NCBI RefSeq assembly: GCF_018394055.1
Contig: NZ_CP074441.1
Location: forward strand, 930,001-994,000
Length of the DNA stretch: 64,000 bases
Source of the DNA: Weissella ceti
GTDB lineage: Bacteria > Bacillota > Bacilli > Lactobacillales > Lactobacillaceae
Direction of reading: 5' to 3'
The notes under the pieces were generated by a model. That model saw only the letters and a list, made by a program, of their open reading frames with translations, ran no database searches and was not told the origin of the DNA. Both the position numbers and the translations under genes were made by a program. Positions 1-9,496 of this stretch are shown in pieces (position 1 is the first letter of the stretch; each line of letters begins with the position of its first letter).

Positions 1-158
1 CCGTCTTTTTTATCTTCATTAGACGGCCACTTCTGACCAGTAATGTACTCATAATCCAACTCCTCCAACTTAAACGTTGGTAAGTAAACTACAATGTCAT
101 ACACTTCTTCTGGCGTCATCAAACCCATTCGATATAGTCGCTTGTATGTTTCTCGCAT
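1..158 (-). CDS. XkdX family phage protein, partial (cut by window edge)
   Basis: The frame opens with ATG at 158 and runs off the left edge, so at least 52 residues are present. The start reads MRETYKRLYRMG, followed by MTPEEVYD and ITGQKWP. This matches the short XkdX family of Gram-positive siphophages (a small protein between the tail-fibre module and holin/lysin genes). Its ATG overlaps the stop of the upstream gene as TAATG, so the two are probably translationally coupled. Its function is not established in the family. Assignment rests on motif memory and synteny. Confidence 0.6.
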   Translation of the reverse strand, partial: MRETYKRLYRMGLMTPEEVYDIVVYLPTFKLEELDYEYITGQKWPSNEDKKD

Positions 159-532
159 TAGTTATCTCCCTTTGATTCAAGTTCAGCTAGGCGATTTTCG
201 ATAGCAGAAATTGTTCTAGCTTGTTTTTCATTAGTCATAGTCAACATCATGTTTGTCTTACTAAGTTCCGCAATTGCCATAGTTGTTGTAGCCATATATT
301 CGTCGATTTCACTAGGTTTTTCTGGTGTAACCTTGTCCAAATGAACACGCCATTGTTCTGGTGTCACTTCACGCCAATCTTGAATAGTACGATCGAATAC
401 CATTACAGATACAGGGAGTGTTTTAGCACGGACAGGTACTTCTGTATTCTCAATACCGTCTGTCATATCAGGTAAATCACTCTCTCCGACCCACATCCCA
501 TTTTGTTTGTTGAATTGTTGAAATTGTTTCAT
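158..532 (-). CDS. Small tail-module protein at the XkdW position
   Basis: The product is 124 residues and soluble. The N-terminal half is mixed alpha/beta with an IQDWREVTPEQW segment typical of small phage tail-tip proteins. Residues about 80-122 (AIAELSK to AELESKGDN) look like a coiled coil. It lies between the BppU-like baseplate gene and the XkdX gene, as xkdW does in PBSX-type phages. I do not recognise a family with certainty. A trimeric tail-tip accessory or chaperone role is inference from position and coiled coil. Confidence 0.45.
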   Translation of the reverse strand: MKQFQQFNKQNGMWVGESDLPDMTDGIENTEVPVRAKTLPVSVMVFDRTIQDWREVTPEQWRVHLDKVTPEKPSEIDEYMATTTMAIAELSKTNMMLTMTNEKQARTISAIENRLAELESKGDN

Positions 533-542
533 AATATCCCCC

Positions 543-1898
543 TTACTTAATTACAAGAGTGCTGGAAATGTCGTAGTATCCACCAGCAATAACATCGCTA
601 GGTTTACCTGCAATACCGTGTTTTTGCATCGCAATGCGACCACCACCCGTTAACATAGCAAAAGTGGCCCACCCAGCGCCAACTTGCACACGAGCTTGCG
701 AACTTTCAAACGTGACAGGTAGACCAGAAATGATATCCCACGCCTTACCAATTCCTGATGTATCGTTCTTTAGCGTAACTTTCGGCGTAACCAATCCGAT
801 TAGTTCAACGTGGTCTCCAACAATTCGATACATTGGCGGATGTTCTCCAGCGACAAAATCAGATGTTAGATACTTCGTTAGTGGCAACCACTTAACGCCC
901 CATTCAGATACAGTCTTCCACTGAGTTAGTTTAGGCGTAGATGTTAGCCCGCTAATCGAGCGAGCCCTAATTACTCCATAATCACCACCGGCGAACGTCA
1001 TAGCAGTTTCGTAAACAGTTCCGTCAGATACTTTATGGCGACTGACCATCAACCAGTCATTTTCCACTGGATTGTTCGCTACCTTGTTACCACTGTAATA
1101 GCTAATTTCAGTTGTACCGGCCTTCATAGCACGCAGAACTTCTAAATCATTTAGATCCCGAACGGGTTCGTTAGCCCCGTATCGAGTAATAGCAGTACCC
1201 GTAATGTGGCCTTTAATAAACTGGGTAAATTCATTCAAGCCTGTTAGTACATTATCAGCCGCCTTTTCAGCTACTCCGTTATCTTTAACGGTTTGTTGCC
1301 ATAGCTCAACGAGTGTTTCTAAACGCTTGATATTCCCTAAGGCATCCCCTACATTGTTGTCCATCTTTTGGAGCAACGCTCGCATTTCGTCTAGAGACTT
1401 GTTAGTCATCTTTTCAAGCTCAGCAATAAGCTTTTCTGCTTCGTCGATGTAATGGACGTTGTCCCCTACAGATAAGTGTGCTAGGTTGTTGTAAACTTCT
1501 AACCCGATCGGTACAGTCGAGATAGTTGTATCACCGTCCTTTTCGTAAACTTCAAATTCGGCATTTTGATACTCCCCCACAGCCAAATAGATTTGACGTG
1601 GTAGTGTAATTTCAACTAGACCAGCTTGCGAATTGATGATACGAGTAGATAATGCTACACGCTTGTACTTCCCCTCTGCATCGTGTCCTTGGAAACGTAC
1701 ATCTCGGCCGTCCAAATTCATTGGAATCAGTGGGTCTTTGGGGTCATTAGTTCGTGCACGTTCTTTTAGCGCAAGATAAATCTTACGTCCTGCATCTCCC
1801 TTGTCCCCATTCAATTCGTCAATATACATAATGTCGGTAGACTTGATAGTTGTGTCGACAACGATAAATTGCCCTTGCTTAACAGTTGGAATACTCAT
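543..1898 (-). CDS. bppU: BppU-family baseplate upper protein with receptor-binding C-terminus
   Basis: The protein has 451 residues. Residues 1-150 match the BppU N-terminal domain (DUF2479): a QGQF start, MYIDELNGDKGDAG, a beta-rich body and an EFEVYEKDG strand. Residues about 150-220 are helical and probably coiled coil. The C-terminal 220 residues are beta-rich and end in a compact Gly/Val-rich domain, probably the part that meets the host surface. BppU-type proteins attach receptor-binding proteins to the Dit/Tal hub of siphophage tails. Its start overlaps the end of the upstream gene by 4 bp. Host-binding by the C-terminus is inferred. Confidence 0.8.
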   Translation of the reverse strand: MSIPTVKQGQFIVVDTTIKSTDIMYIDELNGDKGDAGRKIYLALKERARTNDPKDPLIPMNLDGRDVRFQGHDAEGKYKRVALSTRIINSQAGLVEITLPRQIYLAVGEYQNAEFEVYEKDGDTTISTVPIGLEVYNNLAHLSVGDNVHYIDEAEKLIAELEKMTNKSLDEMRALLQKMDNNVGDALGNIKRLETLVELWQQTVKDNGVAEKAADNVLTGLNEFTQFIKGHITGTAITRYGANEPVRDLNDLEVLRAMKAGTTEISYYSGNKVANNPVENDWLMVSRHKVSDGTVYETAMTFAGGDYGVIRARSISGLTSTPKLTQWKTVSEWGVKWLPLTKYLTSDFVAGEHPPMYRIVGDHVELIGLVTPKVTLKNDTSGIGKAWDIISGLPVTFESSQARVQVGAGWATFAMLTGGGRIAMQKHGIAGKPSDVIAGGYYDISSTLVIK

Positions 1899-3136
1899 TC
1901 ATTGTTCTCCTTCCAAATTGGTTTAATAATGTGATGTTCGTATGGATTTGATTGCGCAACATTTGCGTACATCTCGCCGTTGTCGTACCATACTTTTTCT
2001 ATCTCAAACTTACGTCCTTTGTCGTACCCATACCAGTGTCGATTAGATACAACAGCTTGGTCATCTGCCCCTTGCGGGATGGTCTCTACAATCAAACTTG
2101 CGCGTAAATCCGGTAACCAAGCGCTAGTGTATAGATATCCATTCTCGTACCAGTCTGCTTGGTAAACTGCAGCGCTTTTATACCCCAAGTCTTTTACTAC
2201 TTGGCGCATATCAACATGGCGAGCAAACTTAACGAAATGCATGCCATTTTCGTTATACTTGGCAGTCCAGTAGGCATCTAACGCTCGTACCATAACTTTA
2301 TTTCCAGCCATAAGTTGAACTGAATATTGCGCAGAATTGAAACCAGTAATCGGAATACGTTTACCGATACGAGCAGTTCTGTCTCGTAAGTTAACAATGC
2401 ACGTTGCAATCTCGTTTCGAATCATGCTGGAGACTAGTAATGTGACTTCACTACTATCACGACTGACGACTGCACTATCGTTAGCGTGACCTAGTGCATT
2501 GTCTTGTGGCGTGTCCAGTTGAGACCCAGATAACAAGTCGCCTAAATCTCCAGTGGCTACAAATGATTGGCGTTCGTCGTGCCTGTTCACAACAGATAAC
2601 ATCATTTTTCCACCAGTCGCTCCAGTTGAGCCAAATACGTAATAGTTATCGCCATCAAACGCAGCGCCTTGCGTCGTACCCCATTTTTGTTCCAAGGTGG
2701 CCTCTACTTCCCATTCTGTGCTTTTGACTGGTTCAAAATGCACTTCTGGGGCTTTGTTGATGTCGACACCCATTAAGTTAACCGCGCTCGTTACAAACGC
2801 CAGTCCAACAATCAAATCATTCAGCTTTTGCCTAGCCACACGATCCACAGTCGCCACAACCAAGCCATCAATTCGTAATTTACGTAGTCGAACAGCAGCA
2901 TCCCCCATCTCGTCAATAAACAAATGGCGAATAACTAGGGAGTTGTATTGCTCGATAACAAAATTAAAAGCCCTACCGACGTGTCGATAAGACTTAGATG
3001 TATCTTGATGTAGCAATGGTGTTAAATCGTCGTACGAACCGATTTCAGTGCCGTACATTTCAGCAATTGCTGTGTCAATCTGTTTAATCGTTGTTGATAC
3101 ACGCAGTAACTCGGAATTAAGTTTAGTCACATCCAC
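1895..3136 (-). CDS. Phage baseplate/tail protein of unknown family
   Basis: The protein has 413 residues. The first 130 are helical (LNSELLRVSTTIKQ, LRKLRIDGLVVATVDR) and could oligomerise. Residues about 150-413 are beta-rich with repeated aromatic/Gly strands (DNYYVFGSTGATGG, YENGYLYTSAWLP, YDNGEMYANVAQ), suggesting a propeller or other all-beta carbohydrate-binding fold. It sits between the Tal-like hub and BppU, and is tightly coupled: its ATG overlaps the stop of the 77-residue gene and its end overlaps bppU. I do not recognise the family. A role in adsorption is inferred from position. Confidence 0.55.
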   Translation of the reverse strand: MDVTKLNSELLRVSTTIKQIDTAIAEMYGTEIGSYDDLTPLLHQDTSKSYRHVGRAFNFVIEQYNSLVIRHLFIDEMGDAAVRLRKLRIDGLVVATVDRVARQKLNDLIVGLAFVTSAVNLMGVDINKAPEVHFEPVKSTEWEVEATLEQKWGTTQGAAFDGDNYYVFGSTGATGGKMMLSVVNRHDERQSFVATGDLGDLLSGSQLDTPQDNALGHANDSAVVSRDSSEVTLLVSSMIRNEIATCIVNLRDRTARIGKRIPITGFNSAQYSVQLMAGNKVMVRALDAYWTAKYNENGMHFVKFARHVDMRQVVKDLGYKSAAVYQADWYENGYLYTSAWLPDLRASLIVETIPQGADDQAVVSNRHWYGYDKGRKFEIEKVWYDNGEMYANVAQSNPYEHHIIKPIWKENNE

Positions 3137-3369
3137 TATTCAACCTCCTTTCTTAACCACGACAACTTACCATCGTTTGAAATTTCAGCTACCCACACCG
3201 TACCGTCAGGACTTGTTAGACTTAATGCTAACTGTGATAGCAGTTCGTCTACTTCTTCTTTGGAGTAAAGTTCAGGCAGGTCGTCAATCGCATCAATATG
3301 CGTTCGTGCGTATCCCGCTACTCCTGTGTCAGGGTCAGATACTCGACATATTGGTATTTCTTCTGTCAT
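3136..3369 (-). CDS. Small tail-module protein, unknown
   Basis: The product is 77 residues, acidic and soluble (SKEEVDELLSQLALSLTSPDG in the middle). It is wedged between the Tal-like gene and the 413-residue baseplate gene with short overlaps on both sides, so it is translated as part of the tail-tip operon. The segment GTVWVAEISNDGKLSW near its end resembles short beta modules seen in tail proteins. No family recognised. The compact coupling makes it a credible real gene rather than a chance frame. Confidence 0.55.
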   Translation of the reverse strand: MTEEIPICRVSDPDTGVAGYARTHIDAIDDLPELYSKEEVDELLSQLALSLTSPDGTVWVAEISNDGKLSWLRKEVE

Positions 3370-4451
3370 TTTTTCTCCCTTTTAACAAAACCATCTACCC
3401 ATATATTAGGTATATTGTTTTGAGTATTTTGTGTTTCTTTTTTTAACTCAATCAGCTCTCGCTTACGCGCTTTGTCGCTATCCAAAAAGTTACGTCTCTT
3501 ATTGTTAAGCGTGATTTTAATGGCATCACTAACGAGGGGTGCTTTCTCGATAGATACGATTTGAACTGGTGTAGATAGCATTTGTTGCGAATTAACAACA
3601 GTCCATTCTTCCCCTGGGTAAACATCATTTACGCCAGACGTTAGCTCCACATCAATAGATACACTAGGTTGTGTAACTAATTTACGCTTAGCTTGTTTTT
3701 CAGCGCTTTCTTTGCCGTCCTTACCAACTTCTAAGCGATCTTTTTCCTTAATTCCCCAACGCTTAATGCTTTCGTTGTCTCGCACGTAGAACGGCTTAAA
3801 TTTAGGTTTATCATCAGTTGAAATAACATATACCTGATTGACGATGTTTTCTGTTTCCCAATCCAACTTCATATTTTCGGCATTGTGTAAGTATTGGATA
3901 GATTTGTTGGTCTTTTTAATCCATGCCGCTTCGGTATAGACACCAACGGTCTTGTTGTCAGGATAGACGCAATACACGTTAAATTCATTCGCTAGCATGC
4001 TTAGACCACTAACAATGTCGGTATTCCCGAAGTCGGTTAATTTCTTATTTGAGTTGAAATTACCGTGTAATTTGTAAGTGTATCCGTCACCGACCGTATC
4101 GAATAAAAACGACAACGCTTGATCCAGAGTGAAATTAACATCGCCCTTCTTTGTCTTAGGTTGCATGCGTTGATTCAACTCGAAAAAGATGTGACGGGCA
4201 GTAATAGATATACGACGATGATATCCGGTCGATGTATCTGTCATCATCTTAATAACATACGTTTGTCCGCCGTATCTGATGTAGTTGTCAGCACCTAGCA
4301 GACCAAACGACAAACTCCCTGTGTCTACACAATCAAACGTCAATTCGTATACAGAGTTCTTTTCCCAGTGACTTCGAAACGTATCGTGGTCAATACAGTC
4401 AAGCAATAACTCTTGATTAGTAGCTCTGTCTTGTACAGTAACTTTATCCAT
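3366..4451 (-). CDS. Tal/gp27-like tail-tip hub protein without lytic domain
   Basis: The protein has 361 residues. It resembles the N-terminal hub part of siphophage tail-associated lysins (prophage endopeptidase tail family): a beta-rich first 110 residues (VYELTFDCVDTGSLSFGLLGADNY is the type of strand pattern), an ARHIFFELN helix, and a conserved central block about residues 120-190. Full Tal proteins carry a C-terminal peptidoglycan hydrolase. Here the protein ends at a basic EKK tail, so it is a hub only. It follows dit directly, as expected. It closes the tail tube tip and opens for DNA release. Confidence 0.75.
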   Translation of the reverse strand: MDKVTVQDRATNQELLLDCIDHDTFRSHWEKNSVYELTFDCVDTGSLSFGLLGADNYIRYGGQTYVIKMMTDTSTGYHRRISITARHIFFELNQRMQPKTKKGDVNFTLDQALSFLFDTVGDGYTYKLHGNFNSNKKLTDFGNTDIVSGLSMLANEFNVYCVYPDNKTVGVYTEAAWIKKTNKSIQYLHNAENMKLDWETENIVNQVYVISTDDKPKFKPFYVRDNESIKRWGIKEKDRLEVGKDGKESAEKQAKRKLVTQPSVSIDVELTSGVNDVYPGEEWTVVNSQQMLSTPVQIVSIEKAPLVSDAIKITLNNKRRNFLDSDKARKRELIELKKETQNTQNNIPNIWVDGFVKREKK

Positions 4452-4460
4452 ATCTACCTC

Positions 4461-5288
4461 CTAGAAGTACAGGAATGGGAACTTAATTTCTAATTTAACA
4501 TTAGAAACGCCCACTACCTTAATATCGTTCCAGCCTTTCGCTAGTGAGATGTGACCGAAATCTGTCTTGAGATTAGCGTTCCCGTTAACAGTGGCTAACG
4601 TTTGATTAAGCACGAACTCATCGCCTAGTTTCAATTGAGAGTTAATTGTTATTGACGTCTTTGTAGTCTCGTTTTTAATCGTGAAATTAGTATCAGTCGA
4701 TACACCATTCAACACCAATCGCAAGTCGTGCTTATGGATATAAGGGTCAATTGCTACATCGCTAGGGTTAAACACCTTAATAGCTGAACCGTTAAATGTG
4801 TACTTAGGTAGGTTATCTAAGTCTAGGTTCATTCCAAACTGCAACTTATCTGCATGCAGCAACAATTCAGTACTTTCGAACGGCGTAACTCGATACCCCA
4901 TAAGATTTTGAAACTCTAACTCAACTACACTCGTTGACGACATGTCAAACGGCGTAACTTCAACTGGATTAGGTATAACGTAAGCACTTTTGGCTGGTTC
5001 GTCTGACGACCTAATGCGAACTAAGCCACGATTATAAAACAATCGCATCAATTCGCTTTTCAGCAAATAAAAATGCTCCATACTATCACCAGCCAATAGG
5101 ATTTTCGTAACAATCGCCTGCGGGCCAAACGTTAAGTCGTTCAACCTAGAACCGTCACGAGTGCGCATAGCGTACAAATCAGGAATTGGTTGCGGACTAC
5201 CTACATGCATCTCTAACAAGTGAGCGCTTGGCATCAACTCATTCAAACGATATTCAATATTGTCTTTTTTGATATACAGTTCTGGCAT
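4461..5288 (-). CDS. Distal tail protein Dit
   Basis: The product is 275 residues and matches the siphovirus tail component (Dit) family: an N-terminal beta domain with SRLNDLTFGPQAI and the helix LLKSELMRLFYNRG, then a LEFQNLMGYR segment leading to a C-terminal galectin-like beta domain. Dit forms the hexameric ring linking the last tail tube ring to the baseplate. It lies right after the tape measure and right before the Tal-like hub, the canonical order. A good ribosome site (GAAAGGAGCAAT) precedes its ATG. Confidence 0.85.
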   Translation of the reverse strand: MPELYIKKDNIEYRLNELMPSAHLLEMHVGSPQPIPDLYAMRTRDGSRLNDLTFGPQAIVTKILLAGDSMEHFYLLKSELMRLFYNRGLVRIRSSDEPAKSAYVIPNPVEVTPFDMSSTSVVELEFQNLMGYRVTPFESTELLLHADKLQFGMNLDLDNLPKYTFNGSAIKVFNPSDVAIDPYIHKHDLRLVLNGVSTDTNFTIKNETTKTSITINSQLKLGDEFVLNQTLATVNGNANLKTDFGHISLAKGWNDIKVVGVSNVKLEIKFPFLYF

Positions 5289-5299
5289 ATTGCTCCTTT

Positions 5300-6793
5300 C
5301 TACAACGTCTGTGCATTGCGATTCCGCTCATCTCGCGCCATTTCTTCGTAACTATTCGAACCAAACAAGTCCCGTCCCGTAGCTTGAGACATGGCTTGTA
5401 AAATAAGTTTCGCGGTACGATCAATAGAACTCATACCAGCGCCTGACGTACGGTTAAGTTGACCAATCGCATTTACCAAACCGCCGTCTGTTGTGCTATC
5501 TGACGACACTCTGCCAACTTGGTTATTACTTGCTAAACGAGCTACATCACGTCGCTCTGACATGATTGAGTTAGTCTCGCTGGCATTAAAAATACGTGTT
5601 CCCTTTGGCAAAACCGTTCGCACATTGCGTCCTGCTGGTAAGTATTCATCCCCGCTAGGCAATCGAACCAATTCGCGATAGTTCGGCCCCTTTTGGTCAT
5701 TAATCATAACTGGGCCACCCATAAAGTTAGGGTCTCCAGTAGCACGTTTTTGTTCTTGATACTTAGCGTTCAACTGAATACCAATCTCGCCCGGCAGTGA
5801 CGCAAGAGCAGTGTTTGCTTCCGAAACCGCTCCAGATCCATTCCAATAGGCATTAATTGGCTTATTCTTTACTTCCTTGCCGTTGTAGTTCCCGATAGCA
5901 GTTATTCCAGAATCTGCCGCTTGTTCAGCGTTGTACGCATTAGCTGTCAGCATTTTTTCCTGTGGAGTTTTGGCATCGTACTCGCCCAACTTAATACCTG
6001 CAGTTTCAAGAGCTTGTAGCACGTCACTGTTTTCCATCAACAACTTTTTAACTTGTGGATTTAGCACATCCCAATCTTTTTGGGTCTTAATGGCCTCGTT
6101 CACTTTTCCAGACGAATGGTCTTCGGTTAATAACTGCTTAATCTGCGCTGGCAAGTCGTTCCAATTCTTGATGTTACTTGTCGCATCCTTAGCCACAAGC
6201 GGTGCATTAGATTGTGCAATCAACTTCTTAATTTGTGGAGACATACTATCCCACTCACCGATATCTTTTAAGGACTTCTGAATAGTTTCTCCAGAGTTAG
6301 AACTCATTACAATTTTTTTGACTGAATCAGGTAACTTATCAAATTCAGCCATGGCAGTTTTATCATCTAGTAGTGTTTGCGCAACATTACTGTTAACAGT
6401 GGCTTTCTTTTCCTTAAGTGTCATTGAATTCCACTGACCAGATTGAATTGCCGCTTCCGTGAAAATTTGACGCGCGTTAGATCCAACATTAGCTTCCTTA
6501 GCCGCTAACTTCATTGAGTTCCATTCGTCCTTTGATTTCATAGCCTTGACTACTTCTTCAACGGCGTTAGTTTTCAACTTACCAGTCTTTTCATCTAGCA
6601 CTATTGAATTCCAATTATCAACAGCTTCGGTCGTCTTTGAATCAGCATCACTTGTTGCTGAAATCACAGCAGACATGTTCTTTTTAGCGCTATCTCCTAC
6701 TTTATCGTAAGCTTTTTGGGCATCCTCAAGAGTTGTCCCCATTTTCGCAAATTGCATGCGCATGACGTTCTCATTCTCGCCGTTAGCTTTCAT
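5300..6793 (-). CDS. C-terminal part of tape measure protein, separated by an in-frame stop
   Basis: This 497-residue stretch is in the same reading frame as the 810-residue N-terminal part. Only one TAA (6821-6823) and nine sense codons lie between them, so this is the rest of one tape measure gene of about 1317 codons. It contains about eight spaced repeats with a W/F-x-x-[LM]-x-x-x-x-K core (WNSIVLDEK, WNSMKLAAK, WNSMTLKEK, WDSMSPQIK, WNDLPAQIK, WDVLNPQVK). No ribosome site precedes its first ATG at 6793, so independent translation is doubtful. Most likely it is an untranslated remnant of a nonsense mutation, unless the stop is read through. Confidence 0.75.
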   Translation of the reverse strand: MKANGENENVMRMQFAKMGTTLEDAQKAYDKVGDSAKKNMSAVISATSDADSKTTEAVDNWNSIVLDEKTGKLKTNAVEEVVKAMKSKDEWNSMKLAAKEANVGSNARQIFTEAAIQSGQWNSMTLKEKKATVNSNVAQTLLDDKTAMAEFDKLPDSVKKIVMSSNSGETIQKSLKDIGEWDSMSPQIKKLIAQSNAPLVAKDATSNIKNWNDLPAQIKQLLTEDHSSGKVNEAIKTQKDWDVLNPQVKKLLMENSDVLQALETAGIKLGEYDAKTPQEKMLTANAYNAEQAADSGITAIGNYNGKEVKNKPINAYWNGSGAVSEANTALASLPGEIGIQLNAKYQEQKRATGDPNFMGGPVMINDQKGPNYRELVRLPSGDEYLPAGRNVRTVLPKGTRIFNASETNSIMSERRDVARLASNNQVGRVSSDSTTDGGLVNAIGQLNRTSGAGMSSIDRTAKLILQAMSQATGRDLFGSNSYEEMARDERNRNAQTL

Positions 6794-6820
6794 AAGCTCG
6801 TATGCACGGGCTATTGAACT

Positions 6821-9253
6821 TTAATTTGCTTTATCCTGCAAATCATCTAACTCACTAATACTAGCCTTATATTCGTCAGACGATAGCATACCTTTGTCAT
6901 AAAAATCTTTAACCGTGGCGCGTTGCTTATCGTAAGACTCAACTGTCTTACTTGCTAAGTCCGCTAGACCCTTAACGCTCTCTCGGCGTTGTTCAGAGGT
7001 CATATCAGTAACGCTTGCATTAAGGTTGCGTAAGGCTTCTTTTTCTTGTTCAGCGTTAAGACCCAAACTTTTTACACTCAACTCATTCATTCTTAAACGA
7101 GATTGGTGGATATACTGTTGTTGTTCAAGAGTTTCTTTTCCTGATTGTTGCTCGATATTTTTAATCGTTTCGCTAATCTTTTTAGACTCGTCGGCAATAT
7201 CTTTATTTTTATTTTCAAAAGCCTTTTTAGCCTTGTTTAGAGAATCTTGCAAGTCTTTAGGCAGTAATGAAAAACCTTCGCTTATCTTCTTGTTGGCATC
7301 GGTAATATTTTTTTGCACTTCATCATTCATATCACTGAATGCCTTACCGACTTCCTCAGACGCAAGCTTACCGTCATCAGTAGTCTTAGCGAAAGATATG
7401 CTGATATCACTCTGGGTGTTTTTAACACTATCTAATGCCTTACCAGCACTCTCACTCACACCATCTCCCCAGCGTTTTGCATGAGCTTGACCTTCCAACC
7501 ACTTTACACCACCTATTGCCACGCCTAGCGCTGCAACTACTCCTACAGTTCCTGGCACAACAGGGTTCATCAAACTAATTCCTGCTACTGCCTTAGTTGC
7601 ACCCCCAGCTAGCATACCAATACCAGCTGATGCACTAGTTGCGCTAGTTCCTACCATTCCAATAGCAGTTGCAGCACCCTTAGCGGCTTGCATACCATTG
7701 AATGCAGCGTGCATAGACACAGCACTAGTTGTTAATTTACCGAGAACCAATGCAGTAGGTCCTGCCGCCATTGCTAGGAGTCCTAACTTGACGATAATCT
7801 TTTGAGCTTCTGGATCTAAATCACTAAATGCATCGGCACACTTTTCGACGAAACCAGCGATATCACGAAAGGCTGGCGTTACAATTCGGGCAATAGCAAT
7901 ACCAGCATCTTCCAATGACCCCATCATTTGTTCGATAGAATTATTAGCATTATCTTGCATCGTTCGAGCCATTTCATCGGCCGCACCAGCTGAATTATTC
8001 AGACTTTCCGTAAAATCATCATAGACACCTGGTGCTTCCCCAACCAAAGCCATCATTCCAGACAATGCTGTTTGTCCAAATAACGTTTTCAAAGTAGCTG
8101 CACGTTGTTCATCTGACATCTTAGCCATACTTGTTTTCAAGTCACTAAGAATGTTACTAAACGGCTTCATCTTTCCTTGAGCATCGAAGTATGTAATGCC
8201 AAGTTCTTCCATTGCATCACGTGCTTCTCCAGTTGGCTTAGCCATTCGAGTAAGGGCCATACGCATTGTCGTACCCGCCTGTGACCCCTTGATTGAATGG
8301 TTGGCCATAACTCCGATTGCTGCACTTGTTTCTTCTACGGACATCCCCAATTGATGAGCAACTGGAGCAATATACTTCATGGCTTCACCCAAATCTGATG
8401 TGTCAGTAGCTGCACTAGTTGCCGTTTTAGCCAATACGTCAGCCACACGGCCAGCTTCTCCCGCTTCCAAACCAAATGAACGAAGTGTACCAGCTGAAAT
8501 TTCAGCCGCTAAACCAATATCTTTACCAGATACGGCAGCTAAATCCAAAAGCCCTGGTGTGGCCGCCATAATTTCGTTAACGCTGAAACCAGCCATGGCT
8601 AGATTTTCCATACCCTGTGCAGTTTCACGAGCGCTGAATGCTGTATCCTTACCGAGTTGACGGGCTTGTTTTTCCAACTTTTCCATCTCTGCTCCAGTCG
8701 CACCAGAGATAGCTTTAACACGACTCATACCTTCTTCAAAATCAAATCCAACTTTAAGCGCCATCGCTCCAATTGCGCCCATTGGTAAAGTAACTTTTTT
8801 AGTTAGAGAACTCCCAACGGTCGTCAATTTTTCTCCAGCTGAATTAAGTGCACCAGTCCAACCTTGTGTTTTGACTTGCATCTCTGCCATTTCACGACTG
8901 GTATCCACAAATTGTTGCTTGTAAGCATTTAATTTAACAGTGCTTTGATCATACTCTTGGCGAAGTGCAGCTTGTTCACTACCAGTCAGCTTACTCATTT
9001 GAGTACTGTCGTTAAGAACCTTATTATATTGACTGGTAATCTTCTCCATATTTTGAATTGAGCTACCAAGCATACCTATCTTCGCTTTGGTAATTTCAAG
9101 CTCTTGTCCACCACGGCGTGCAGCAGCAGAAAATGAAGAAAAGTTACGAACTCCACCCTTAATATCACGCTCTAATTTACTAACACCATCGGTGACACCC
9201 TTACCATCTAAACCAACGGTAATCTTCATTTTCCCTAAACTCATATCCGCCAT
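6821..9253 (-). CDS. Tail tape measure protein, TP901 family, N-terminal part ended by premature TAA
   Basis: The product is 810 residues. Residues about 165-380 match the TP901 tape measure core (FDFEEGMSRVKAISGATG, AGTLRSFGLEAGE, MSVEETSAAIGVMANHS). Hydrophobic Ala/Gly-rich segments follow at about 490-590, then a long coiled coil to the end. The protein sets tail length and is assembled inside the tail tube. The frame continues past the TAA at 6821-6823 into the 497-residue C-terminal segment, so the normal protein would be about 1317 residues. The ATG at 9253 has a GGGGG-type ribosome site. Truncation would probably give short or defective tails. Confidence 0.85.
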   Translation of the reverse strand: MADMSLGKMKITVGLDGKGVTDGVSKLERDIKGGVRNFSSFSAAARRGGQELEITKAKIGMLGSSIQNMEKITSQYNKVLNDSTQMSKLTGSEQAALRQEYDQSTVKLNAYKQQFVDTSREMAEMQVKTQGWTGALNSAGEKLTTVGSSLTKKVTLPMGAIGAMALKVGFDFEEGMSRVKAISGATGAEMEKLEKQARQLGKDTAFSARETAQGMENLAMAGFSVNEIMAATPGLLDLAAVSGKDIGLAAEISAGTLRSFGLEAGEAGRVADVLAKTATSAATDTSDLGEAMKYIAPVAHQLGMSVEETSAAIGVMANHSIKGSQAGTTMRMALTRMAKPTGEARDAMEELGITYFDAQGKMKPFSNILSDLKTSMAKMSDEQRAATLKTLFGQTALSGMMALVGEAPGVYDDFTESLNNSAGAADEMARTMQDNANNSIEQMMGSLEDAGIAIARIVTPAFRDIAGFVEKCADAFSDLDPEAQKIIVKLGLLAMAAGPTALVLGKLTTSAVSMHAAFNGMQAAKGAATAIGMVGTSATSASAGIGMLAGGATKAVAGISLMNPVVPGTVGVVAALGVAIGGVKWLEGQAHAKRWGDGVSESAGKALDSVKNTQSDISISFAKTTDDGKLASEEVGKAFSDMNDEVQKNITDANKKISEGFSLLPKDLQDSLNKAKKAFENKNKDIADESKKISETIKNIEQQSGKETLEQQQYIHQSRLRMNELSVKSLGLNAEQEKEALRNLNASVTDMTSEQRRESVKGLADLASKTVESYDKQRATVKDFYDKGMLSSDEYKASISELDDLQDKAN

Positions 9254-9269
9254 TGTGGTAGACCCCCTT

Positions 9270-9455
9270 TTACATTTGTTGTAGTTCTGCCATTGACATC
9301 GACGTGAAATCTACACGTTTGACTGGCTCTTCTTCCGTTTCTTTCTTTTTATCGTCTAGCAACATCATCAACATTGACACATCAGTCGCATACACATCAT
9401 TGATTGTGAAATTAGCGTAATTCCGCACAATCGCAATCACTAATTCTTTTAGCAT
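9270..9455 (-). CDS. Tail assembly chaperone T domain, reached by -1 frameshift
   Basis: This 61-residue frame (start region MLKELVIAIVRNY) lies downstream of the G chaperone in the -1 frame. The frame is open back to the slippery site at 9503-9509, so the G-T fusion reads GKR-LSPSQSLKQ and then this sequence with no stop. In lambda-like siphophages G and GT bind the tape measure and recruit tail tube protein. The separate ATG at 9455 is probably not used. Its Met-rich tail ends just before the tape measure gene. Confidence 0.75.
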   Translation of the reverse strand: MLKELVIAIVRNYANFTINDVYATDVSMLMMLLDDKKKETEEEPVKRVDFTSMSMAELQQM

Positions 9456-9496
9456 CTTTATCTGCTTGCGAATTTGCTTAAGCGATTGAGACGGAC

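Noticed and set aside
6791-6823. Programmed frameshift or separate gene at the tape measure break
   Set aside because: Both parts are in the same frame, so no frameshift can explain it, and the second ATG has no ribosome site.
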